Below are positions 1 to 5,886 of a stretch of 11,474 nt of DNA, one piece after another (position 1 is the stretch's first letter; every line of letters starts with the position of its first letter). The notes below the pieces were generated by a model that was given only the letters and a program-made list of their open reading frames with translations, was not told the DNA's origin and searched no databases. This stretch comes from DATGHS01 sp035307785. Lineage in GTDB: Bacteria > Planctomycetota > Planctomycetia > Gemmatales > Gemmataceae. The stretch lies in the NCBI GenBank assembly GCA_035307785.1, contig DATGHS010000001.1, forward strand, positions 1 through 11,474. The letters run 5' to 3'. Both the position numbers and the translations under genes were made by a program.

Positions 1-2
1 AC

Positions 3-1379
3 AAGGTGGTGCATTTCAGCACCGGCGAGGAGCTGGCTACCGTCAGCCGCGCCAACGGCGGGCTCATCGAGCGCGACATGCGGCATACCAAGCGGGCCCG
101 CGATGTGCTGCGCGAGATTCCGATCGCCAAACTGTTGGAGATGATGAAAAAGGCCGGCGACCTGTTTGCCAACGGCACGCTGCCGCTGGGCGACGGCACG
201 CAATCACCCGATCAATTCGTGCGCATGCAATCGGCCACGACGGGGCTGCCGGAGCACATGTGCCGGTTCAACATGACGAAGAACAACTTCGTCCTCTCGA
301 ACATGGCGCAGATCCTCGATGCGCTCACGCGCGGTCTTGACCTGGAGATCCTTAGCCGTGGCTATGGCATGGAAGAGCGGAAAGTGCCGGTGAGCTATCA
401 GTGCCAGTCGCCGGTGCTGGGGCTGGTGCTGCCGAGCAATTCGCCCGGCGTGCACACGCTCTGGCTGCCGATCATTCCGCTGCAAGTGGGCCTCGTATTG
501 AAGCCCGGCCCGCAAGAGCCGTGGACGCCGTATCGCATGGCGGCTGCATTCCTGGAAGCCGGCGTGCCGAAACAAGCCATTGCCATTTACCCGTCGCCTG
601 CCCCAGAAGTCGGCGCGGCCGTGCTCAACAATTGCGGCCGAGCGCTGATCTTCGGAAGTACCGCGACGGTCGAGCGCTACAAGGGCAACCCCGCCGTTCA
701 GGTTCATGGCCCCGGCTTCAGCAAAATCCTCCTCGGCGAAGACAAGGTCGATCAGTGGGAAAAGTACATTGACATCATGGTCGATAGCGTGCTCGTCAAC
801 AGCGGGCGCGGCTGCATCAACTGCTCCGGCATCTGGGTTCCGAGACATGCCAGGAAGATTGCCGAGGCGTTGGCAGCGCGCATGGGGCCGGTTGAGCCGC
901 TGCCGCCGGAAGATCCCAAGGCGGCCCTGGCAGCCTTCACGGTGCCGGGCCAGGCCGACGCGGTTTCGGCCGACATCGACAAGGATTTGCAAGAGAGCGG
1001 CGTGCAGGATATGACCGCGAAATACGGCAAGCGCCTCGTCAAGAAAGAGCGCTGCGATTACTTGCGGCCCACCGTCATCCTCTGCGAAGGGCCGGACAAG
1101 GCTATCGCGAAGAAGGAATATATGTTCCCATTCTGCACTGTCGTTGAGTGCCCGCAAAGTCAGATGCTCGCCAAGATCGGTCAGACGCTGGTTTGCACGG
1201 CGGTCGCCGACGACAAGAAATTCCAGCGCGATTTACTCGATGCCACGCACATCGACCGGCTGAACATTGGCCCCATGCCCACGATCAAGCTGAACTGGCT
1301 CCAGCCGCACGAAGGGAGCATCGTCGATTTCTTGTTCCGGGCACGGGCATTTCAATTTGAAGGGGCATTGCAAGTGTAA
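3..1379 (+). CDS. Aldehyde dehydrogenase superfamily protein, 5' end outside the window
   Basis: This is an NAD(P)-dependent aldehyde dehydrogenase-fold enzyme, presumably cytosolic. The frame is open to the left edge; the first possible start in the window is a GTG at 6, but the catalytic Cys falls near residue 270 from there instead of about 300, so some 20-40 residues are probably missing. Numbering from that GTG, visible landmarks are PSNSP at 143-147 (oxyanion-hole Asn145), KPGP with Lys166 (cofactor binding), FGST at 216-219 (Rossmann loop), NSGRGC at 265-270 (nucleophile Cys270, with Cys273 close by) and Glu371 in the place of the cofactor-ribose Glu. The usual ELGGK segment with the general-base Glu is replaced by HGPGFSK at 234-240. 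That recalls the GxGNxP segment of CoA-acylating dehydrogenases. An alcohol dehydrogenase gene lies downstream, so an alcohol/aldehyde/acyl-CoA route is plausible. The substrate is unknown and a non-acylating role remains possible. Confidence 0.88.
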   Translation, partial: KVVHFSTGEELATVSRANGGLIERDMRHTKRARDVLREIPIAKLLEMMKKAGDLFANGTLPLGDGTQSPDQFVRMQSATTGLPEHMCRFNMTKNNFVLSNMAQILDALTRGLDLEILSRGYGMEERKVPVSYQCQSPVLGLVLPSNSPGVHTLWLPIIPLQVGLVLKPGPQEPWTPYRMAAAFLEAGVPKQAIAIYPSPAPEVGAAVLNNCGRALIFGSTATVERYKGNPAVQVHGPGFSKILLGEDKVDQWEKYIDIMVDSVLVNSGRGCINCSGIWVPRHARKIAEALAARMGPVEPLPPEDPKAALAAFTVPGQADAVSADIDKDLQESGVQDMTAKYGKRLVKKERCDYLRPTVILCEGPDKAIAKKEYMFPFCTVVECPQSQMLAKIGQTLVCTAVADDKKFQRDLLDATHIDRLNIGPMPTIKLNWLQPHEGSIVDFLFRARAFQFEGALQV

Positions 1380-1392
1380 AACCATTCACCGC

Positions 1393-1518
1393 TTGCGTTT
1401 CGCGCACGGGACAACGTAGAACGGAATTGATTCCGTTCCAGCGCGAAACGAGAACGGAATCAATTCCGTTCTAAGTAAACGAATCAAGCCGGACGGGGGC
1501 GGCGTGCGCGAAACGCAA
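1393..1518. repeat. Nested inverted-repeat element between the two dehydrogenase genes
   Basis: A perfect 16-base inverted repeat (TTGCGTTTCGCGCACG at 1393-1408 and its complement at 1503-1518) encloses two 20-base palindromes. The first is GAACGGAATTGATTCCGTTC at 1419-1438 (9-base arms, 2-base centre); the second at 1452-1471 is its exact reverse complement. A third partial copy of the outer arm, GCGCGAAACG at 1441-1450, gives an alternative pairing with 1396-1405 around the first palindrome only. The element fills most of the gap after the dehydrogenase stop codon at 1379. It has no coding content and no T-tract, so it resembles a REP/MITE-like palindromic repeat more than a simple terminator. 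It may still affect transcription or mRNA decay between the two genes. Copy number in the genome cannot be judged from one window. Confidence 0.8.
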
Positions 1519-1652
1519 CCCGGGAACTGTATTTCCTCAAAATCCATCCTAAAATAAGAATAATGGAGTTGCCATTCCCTCCCGAATAGGCGGATGGAGC
1601 CGAGCGTCCAACATTCCAGAGCACGTGATCTGCCCAAGCCGATGCCCAACGC
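1519..1652 (+). other. Upstream region of the alcohol dehydrogenase gene
   Basis: This is the remainder of the 273-base gap. Positions 1529-1570 are clearly AT-richer than the surroundings (several A-runs around 1539-1562), which would suit a promoter, but I find no convincing -35/-10 pair. No Shine-Dalgarno sequence is visible directly before the ATG at 1653. An in-frame TGA at 1626-1628 limits how far upstream translation could begin. Confidence 0.35.
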
Positions 1653-2852
1653 ATGACCAAGCCTGCCGTTGCCAACCCTGGCCTCTCCACCGCTGCCGCC
1701 ACGCCCGTGCTGTTCCCGGCGTTTGATTATCAACCGCTCGGGCGCGTGGTGTATGGCGCCGGCGAGCTGGCGCGCCTCGGCGAGCTGGTGCGGGAATACG
1801 GCGGCACGCGTGTGTTGCTCGTCACCGATCCCGGCATCGAGGCAGCCGGCCATCCGCAGAAAGCGCTGCGGATCATGCGGGCGGCGGGACTGGAAGTCTT
1901 CGTTTTCGATTCGGTGGAAGAAAACCCGGAGACCGGCCACATCGTTCAAGGGGTGGAAGTCGCGAAGCAGCACGGCATCGATTTTTTGGTCGCCGTCGGC
2001 GGCGGCTCGTCGATGGACGTGGCCAAGGGCATCAATTTCCTGCTCACCAACGGCGGGAGGATGACCGATTACCGAGGTTACGGCAAGGCGACCAAGCCGA
2101 TGCTGCCTTCGATTGGTGTGCCCACCACTTCCGGCACTGGCAGCGAAGCGCAGTCGTTCGCGCTGATTGCCGACACGTCGTCGCACATGAAAATGGCTTG
2201 CGGCGATCGCAAGGCGGCATTCCGCGTCGCGTTGCTCGACCCGGAGTTGACCATATCTCAGCCGCACTCGGTGACCGCGATTACAGGCATTGACGCGCTG
2301 GCTCATGCCGTCGAGTCGTTTGTTTGCACCAAGCGCTCGCCGCTTTCACAAACCTGGTCGCTGGCGGCCTGGCGCTTTCTGGAGCCAAATTACGAGCGCG
2401 TGCTGGAGGCGCCTTACGATCTGCCGGGCCGCTCGGCGATGCAGATCGGTTCGCATCTCGCGGGTCTGGCGATCGAGGCCTCCATGCTCGGCGCCGCCCA
2501 CGCCTGCGCCAATCCGTTGTCGGCGCACTACGGCCTCACGCACGGCATCGCAGTTGGCGTGCTCCTGCCGCACGTGGTTCGGTTCAACGCCGTTTCGGTC
2601 GGCCACCTCTATGCCGAGCTGGTCGAATGTGCGGGCCGAAGCAACGGCGAGCCGGCTGCGGAAGTGCTGGCGGCGCGGGTTACCGAACTCATGCAGCGAG
2701 CCGGCTTGCCGACTGCGCTTTCGTCCTGCGGCGTATCGAGGAGCATCTTGCCGTTGCTTGCGGAAGAAGCGAACCAGCAGTGGACCGCTCGTTTCAACGC
2801 GCGCCCGCTTACGGAAATTGATCTGCAACGATTATACGAAGCCGCCTGGTAG
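1653..2852 (+). CDS. Iron-containing (group III) alcohol dehydrogenase
   Basis: This is an NAD(P)-dependent alcohol dehydrogenase of the FucO/AdhB family, 399 residues, the usual length, presumably cytosolic. It carries GGGSSMDVAK at 116-125 and PTTSGTGSE at 157-165 for the cofactor. The four metal ligands are all present: Asp214 and His218 in GIDALAHAVES, His283 in GAAHACANP and His297 in LTHG. Their spacing matches the Asp196/His200/His263/His277 set of E. coli FucO. Asn287 replaces the second His often found in the HxxxH stretch (FucO His267). The C-terminal segment around NARPLTEIDLQRLY is also typical. The ATG at 1653 has no obvious Shine-Dalgarno, but no better start exists. The gene follows an aldehyde dehydrogenase and probably acts on the same metabolite; the propeller lipoprotein gene begins 29 bases after its stop. 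Substrate unknown. Confidence 0.93.
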   Translation: MTKPAVANPGLSTAAATPVLFPAFDYQPLGRVVYGAGELARLGELVREYGGTRVLLVTDPGIEAAGHPQKALRIMRAAGLEVFVFDSVEENPETGHIVQGVEVAKQHGIDFLVAVGGGSSMDVAKGINFLLTNGGRMTDYRGYGKATKPMLPSIGVPTTSGTGSEAQSFALIADTSSHMKMACGDRKAAFRVALLDPELTISQPHSVTAITGIDALAHAVESFVCTKRSPLSQTWSLAAWRFLEPNYERVLEAPYDLPGRSAMQIGSHLAGLAIEASMLGAAHACANPLSAHYGLTHGIAVGVLLPHVVRFNAVSVGHLYAELVECAGRSNGEPAAEVLAARVTELMQRAGLPTALSSCGVSRSILPLLAEEANQQWTARFNARPLTEIDLQRLYEAAW

Positions 2853-2881
2853 CCGCTTGCAGATTTGCCCGGAGGACCACC

Positions 2882-4057
2882 ATGAAATGCATTTCGTCAC
2901 TCATCTATGTTGTAACAAGCTTTTGGATATTAAGCCTCGCCGCCGGGTGCAAAGAACGGCAAGCGGTTTTTGCCCAGCAACCGCAACGGGCGGACCCAGC
3001 GCCAACCACACAAGGCCCCGCCGATTGGCCCTTCTTCCGCGGCAATGCGCTGCAGGATGGCCAAAGTCCGGAAGTGCTTCCCGACCACCTCGAAGTGCTG
3101 TGGAAAGTCACCACCGGCAAGCAAGGCATCGAGGGCACTGCCGCCATTGTGGACGGTGTCGTGTACCTCGGCTCGTTCGACAAGAACATCTACGCTTTCG
3201 ATCTGAAGACCGGCGATGTGAAATGGAAGTTCCCCGCCGGACCGTTCAAAGGATCAGCGGCCGTGCGCAATGGGAAGGTTTACATTGGCGATGAGGACGG
3301 CAAATTCTTTTGCATTCAAGCCGAAAACGGAAGGAAATTGTGGCAATTTGACACCGATTCCCAGTTTTCAGCTGGCGCGAGCTTTGCCGGCGAGCGCATC
3401 CTCATCGGCTGCGAAGACGAGAACCTCTACTGCCTCGACGACAGCGGCAAAAAACTGTGGCAGTTCAACGTGCCAGGCGGCCCGGTGCTGGCCAGTCCGG
3501 CAGTTGTGCAGGGCCAAACCTTCCTGGCAGGTTGTGACAGCAAGCTGCACATGATCGACGTGAAAACGGGTCAGGAATCAGCCGCGGTGGACATCGAGGG
3601 ACAGACGGGCTGCACCCCGGCGGTCCGCGGCGAAGTGCTTTACCTGGGAACCCAAAGCAACCAGGTGTTGGCCATCGACACGAAAAAGAAGGAGGTCGCC
3701 TGGACCTTCGAACCGCCCAGTCGCCAGCAGCCTTTCAACGCTTCCGCAGCCGTTACCGATAAATTTGTAATAATCGGCAATCAGAACAAACGCTTGTATG
3801 CCCTCGACCGCCACACCGGAAAGCAGGCATGGATTTTTGTGACCGAAGGCCAGGTCGATAGCTCGGCGGTCATCTCCGGCCAGCGCGTTTATGTCGGCTC
3901 AATGGACGGAAATCTCTACGTCATCGATCTGAACAAAGGAACAGAGATTCAGAAGATTGACCTGGGCAGCCCCATCGTCGCATCACCGGCGGTCAGTAAC
4001 AGCCGGCTAGTCATCGGCACCACGAATGGCGCGGTTTACTGTCTTGGCAAGAAGTGA
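2882..4057 (+). CDS. Lipoprotein with PQQ-like beta-propeller repeats (BamB-like)
   Basis: This 391-residue protein is predicted to be exported and lipid-anchored. It has a hydrophobic N-terminus ending in LAAGC (Cys23); Ala rather than Leu at -3 is less common in a lipobox. After a Pro/Gln-rich linker and DWPFFRGN at 48-55 come about seven to eight repeats of the PQQ-like type, spaced about 40 residues. The clearest are at 104-117 (YAFDLKTGDVKWKF), 143-156, 183-195, 263-276, 306-319 and 346-359, consistent with a closed propeller. No catalytic quinoprotein signature is seen, so a scaffold or binding role is likelier than PQQ-dependent oxidation. A good Shine-Dalgarno GGAGG at 2871-2875 supports the ATG at 2882. 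It lies 29 bases after the alcohol dehydrogenase and is probably co-transcribed, though a functional link is not evident. The family is common in planctomycetes; the specific role is unknown. Confidence 0.88.
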   Translation: MKCISSLIYVVTSFWILSLAAGCKERQAVFAQQPQRADPAPTTQGPADWPFFRGNALQDGQSPEVLPDHLEVLWKVTTGKQGIEGTAAIVDGVVYLGSFDKNIYAFDLKTGDVKWKFPAGPFKGSAAVRNGKVYIGDEDGKFFCIQAENGRKLWQFDTDSQFSAGASFAGERILIGCEDENLYCLDDSGKKLWQFNVPGGPVLASPAVVQGQTFLAGCDSKLHMIDVKTGQESAAVDIEGQTGCTPAVRGEVLYLGTQSNQVLAIDTKKKEVAWTFEPPSRQQPFNASAAVTDKFVIIGNQNKRLYALDRHTGKQAWIFVTEGQVDSSAVISGQRVYVGSMDGNLYVIDLNKGTEIQKIDLGSPIVASPAVSNSRLVIGTTNGAVYCLGKK

Positions 4058-4094
4058 CTGGGGCGAAAGCCCAGGGACGGAAGTCCCTGGGGCG
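4058..4094. repeat. Double-hairpin palindromic element with GNRA-type tetraloops
   Basis: Directly after the propeller lipoprotein stop codon, GGGC-GAAA-GCCC (4061-4072) forms a short stem with a GAAA loop. CCAGGGACGGAAGTCCCTGG (4071-4090) forms a perfect 8-base stem with a GGAA loop. The two stems share bases 4071-4072, so the full stems compete. CTGGGGCG occurs at 4058-4065 and again at 4087-4094, giving a 29-base period. There is no T-tract on either side, so this is not a canonical intrinsic terminator, although it may end or protect the upstream transcript. It looks like a dispersed repeat unit, which is an inference. Confidence 0.7.
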
Positions 4095-4140
4095 TCGCTC
4101 ATCGAATCTTCGCCAATATGAAAATTTTCCCTAAATTCAA

Positions 4141-4168
4141 TTGCAGCCCCCCTGAATCGTGGTATAAA
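4141..4168 (+). promoter_or_regulatory. Candidate sigma-70-type promoter of the DUF1559 gene
   Basis: TTGCAG at 4141-4146 and TATAAA at 4163-4168 are separated by 16 bases, in an AT-rich stretch within GC-rich DNA. The -10 box matches five of six consensus positions, the -35 box three of six. Transcription would begin near 4175 and give a leader of about 75 bases. Confidence 0.5.
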
Positions 4169-4185
4169 AGAGGGAAGCGAAAACT

Positions 4186-4213
4186 GTCTGCGCCCGCAGA
4201 CTTATTATCTTTT
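4186..4213 (+). terminator. Attenuator-like hairpin in the DUF1559 leader
   Basis: GTCTGCG (4186-4192) and CGCAGAC (4195-4201) form a GC-rich stem; with a realistic loop this is GTCTGC-GCCC-GCAGAC. It is followed at once by the T-rich TTATTATCTTTT (4202-4213). The arrangement resembles an intrinsic terminator placed between the candidate promoter and the start codon, so premature termination or attenuation is possible. No competing antiterminator pairing was obvious by eye. Confidence 0.45.
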
Positions 4214-4223
4214 CCCCCAGAAG

Positions 4224-4243
4224 CTGACCTGTTGGTCAGGGAG
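4224..4243 (+). promoter_or_regulatory. Hairpin abutting the DUF1559 ribosome binding site
   Basis: CTGACC (4224-4229) and GGTCAG (4234-4239) pair around a TGTT loop. The Shine-Dalgarno GGAG at 4240-4243 follows directly, seven bases before the ATG at 4251. Folding next to the ribosome site could tune translation or stabilise the 5' end. Confidence 0.55.
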
Positions 4244-4250
4244 ATTTATT

Positions 4251-5252
4251 ATGACGTTTTCATTCCGGAGCGCGCGTGCCAGACGACCGGCATTCACGCT
4301 GATCGAACTACTCGTAGTCATGGCCATCATTGCCATTCTTATGGGACTGCTGTTGCCTGCGGTGCAAAAAGTTCGCGATGCCGCAGCGCGAACCAAGGCG
4401 ATGAATAATCTCAAGCAAATGGCCCTGGCTTGCCACAACTACGAAGGCACGAAGGGCCGTCTGCCCCCGGCGAACGATTTCTCGGGCCCATACAACGCCA
4501 GTCCCACCGGAGCGGTGCACTACCATATCCTGCCGTACATTGAAATGGATAACGTGTACCGACTGTCGTTAACGAACGGCGGTTATGGCTCCGCGTGGTT
4601 CGTTGGTGGCTGGAACAACCCTATCAAGACTTTTATCAACGGAACGGATCCCGGGATTGATGCCGATGGATTCATGAGACTTAATTCGACCTGGCCGGGG
4701 ACGAGCTTTGCTTACAACTTCATGGTGTTTGGCGATGCGGAACTGGTCAACGGACAATATCAACCCATCAGCTCGCAGCCGCCAGGATCGTTTAATGGCA
4801 AGCGAGGTCTTGATGGCATTCCCGACGGCACCAGCAATACGCTGATGTTCACGGAAAAGTATGCTTCGTGTGGAGCAAGCAGCAATTCGGGTGGTGCTGC
4901 ATGGTGGTCGCCCGAGATCAAGACGATCAACGGTAATAACACGAATTATCAATGGTTCACCATCGAGCCAATGTTTAATTACATCTACAGTTCGGCCTAT
5001 TCGGGCGTGTATGACGCCAATGGAAACTTTCTTGGTGTTCCTGGCAACTTCGTTGGCAAGTTCCAGGTTAACCCCCTCCCTTACAACACCGCCAATTGTG
5101 ACTGGAGCCGCGCCCAGTCCTCGCGCGCGACGGGAATTGCATGCGCCTTGTGTGACGGGAGTATCCGCTTCGTCACCAGCGACATTTCGCCGACCACCTG
5201 GTGGTGCATTTCCACACCCGCTGGGCGGGAAGTGGTGCCGAGCGATTTCTAA
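4251..5252 (+). CDS. DUF1559 protein with prepilin-type N-terminus
   Basis: This is a 333-residue member of the DUF1559 family that is strongly expanded in planctomycetes. A basic leader (about residues 1-14) is followed by the type IV pilin-like segment FTLIELLVVMAIIAIL with Glu19 at +5 of the expected mature protein. The residue before the cleavage site is Ala14, where Gly is usual. The hydrophobic helix runs to about 36 and the typical NNLKQMALACHNYEGTKGRLPP region spans 52-73. DGTSNTLMFTE lies at 192-202. Near the C-terminus the family's H-x9-DG motif appears as Arg292-x9-Asp302-Gly303, so the His is replaced. The protein is probably exported and processed by a prepilin peptidase and may be an envelope or pseudopilin-like component; the family's exact role is unknown. 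It has its own candidate promoter and leader upstream and a strong terminator downstream. Confidence 0.93.
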   Translation: MTFSFRSARARRPAFTLIELLVVMAIIAILMGLLLPAVQKVRDAAARTKAMNNLKQMALACHNYEGTKGRLPPANDFSGPYNASPTGAVHYHILPYIEMDNVYRLSLTNGGYGSAWFVGGWNNPIKTFINGTDPGIDADGFMRLNSTWPGTSFAYNFMVFGDAELVNGQYQPISSQPPGSFNGKRGLDGIPDGTSNTLMFTEKYASCGASSNSGGAAWWSPEIKTINGNNTNYQWFTIEPMFNYIYSSAYSGVYDANGNFLGVPGNFVGKFQVNPLPYNTANCDWSRAQSSRATGIACALCDGSIRFVTSDISPTTWWCISTPAGREVVPSDF

Positions 5253-5273
5253 TCACAACCTTGTGTTGCCAAG

Positions 5274-5311
5274 CAAACGCCGGAGCTTATTGCTCCGGCG
5301 TTTGTATATTT
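5274..5311 (+). terminator. Intrinsic terminator after the DUF1559 gene
   Basis: CAAACGCCGGAGC (5274-5286) and GCTCCGGCGTTTG (5292-5304) make a perfect 13-base stem around a TTATT loop, beginning 21 bases after the stop codon. A weak T-rich tail (TATATTT, 5305-5311) follows. It could function on both strands. The lipoprotein gene downstream would then depend on read-through or its own promoter; none was recognised in the short gap. Confidence 0.8.
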
Positions 5312-5326
5312 AGAACGGTAGGCTGA

Positions 5327-5344
5327 CCAACCTGATTGTTGGAG
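5327..5344 (+). promoter_or_regulatory. Hairpin overlapping the ribosome binding site of the small lipoprotein gene
   Basis: CCAAC (5327-5331) and GTTGG (5338-5342) pair around a six-base loop and include the first two bases of the Shine-Dalgarno GGAG (5341-5344), which sits eight bases before the ATG at 5353. The surrounding sequence begins GCTGACC, as does the hairpin before the DUF1559 gene. That Shine-Dalgarno favours ATG 5353 over the TTG at 5347, which is only two bases away from it. Confidence 0.45.
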
Positions 5345-5352
5345 AATTGATC

Positions 5353-5850
5353 ATGGGTGTTCGTGCTTCGCGTGTGGCGTGGCTGCAACTGGGCCTTCTG
5401 GCGATTCTAACCCCGTGGCTTTGTGGTTGCTCGAAAACGGGTGGAGACGTCAAGGGCACGGTGACGTTTAATGGCAAGCCGTTGAACGCGGGCACAGTGG
5501 GGTTGGTCGGAGCAGACGGAAAGAATGCTGCGGGCGGCAACATTGAGCCAGATGGTTCGTACTACATATCCAAGCCGCCCAAGGGTACGTACACGATCGT
5601 GGTCGAGACCTTTGATCCGCCGTCCACCGGCAGCAGTGGTTCGATTGCACTTCCGCCGGGCGTGGAAGCCAGCGCGGAGAAAAAGGCCGAATTGGAAAAG
5701 ACATCGGCTCCCAAGCGGGAACGCATGCTAATTCCCACTAAATACAAGGACCCGAAAACCTCTGGGCTTTCCATCACCGTTTCGGGCAGCTCCCAAACGT
5801 TCAACATCGACCTGGTCGGCGAGGCCCCCGCCAAGTCCGACAAGAAATGA
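5353..5850 (+). CDS. Small lipoprotein with carboxypeptidase-regulatory/transthyretin-like beta-sandwich
   Basis: This 165-residue protein is predicted to be an exported lipoprotein. Arg residues and a hydrophobic stretch (about 10-23) end in the lipobox LCGC with acylated Cys26. The segment from about 32 to 85 (VKGTVTFNGKPLNAGTV, then PDGSYYISKPPKGTYTIVVET) has the pattern of a carboxypeptidase regulatory-like, transthyretin-type domain. A Lys/Glu-rich low-complexity stretch (about 106-125) and a second beta-rich part follow, and the protein ends in a Lys-rich tail. Such proteins are commonly found beside DUF1559 genes in planctomycetes, so a joint envelope role is likely but unproven. The TPR gene starts 36 bases after its stop, so the two are probably co-transcribed. 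Confidence 0.88.
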   Translation: MGVRASRVAWLQLGLLAILTPWLCGCSKTGGDVKGTVTFNGKPLNAGTVGLVGADGKNAAGGNIEPDGSYYISKPPKGTYTIVVETFDPPSTGSSGSIALPPGVEASAEKKAELEKTSAPKRERMLIPTKYKDPKTSGLSITVSGSSQTFNIDLVGEAPAKSDKK

Positions 5851-5886
5851 CGGGCTCACGACGTCTCGGCTTTGTAGAGTAGGTTT

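Noticed and set aside
204..1157. Long antisense open frame (317 codons) opposite the aldehyde dehydrogenase
   Set aside because: It mirrors a clearly homologous gene, is rich in Arg/His/Ala as expected of a GC-driven shadow, and has no recognisable domain.
1386..2306. Antisense open frame (306 codons) opposite the alcohol dehydrogenase and the repeat element
   Set aside because: It runs through the palindromic element and the opposite strand of a well-supported gene; composition is typical of a shadow frame.
2290..3294. Plus-strand open frame (334 codons) across the end of the alcohol dehydrogenase and the start of the propeller lipoprotein
   Set aside because: It overlaps two well-supported genes in another frame and reads as Arg/Ser/Cys-rich nonsense.
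4118..4408. Open frame of 96 codons starting before the DUF1559 gene
   Set aside because: It covers the leader with its hairpins and then overlaps the DUF1559 start out of frame; no Shine-Dalgarno or homology visible.
5347..5352. TTG at 5347 as start of the small lipoprotein
   Set aside because: Only two bases from the GGAG Shine-Dalgarno; the ATG at 5353 has the proper 8-base spacing.
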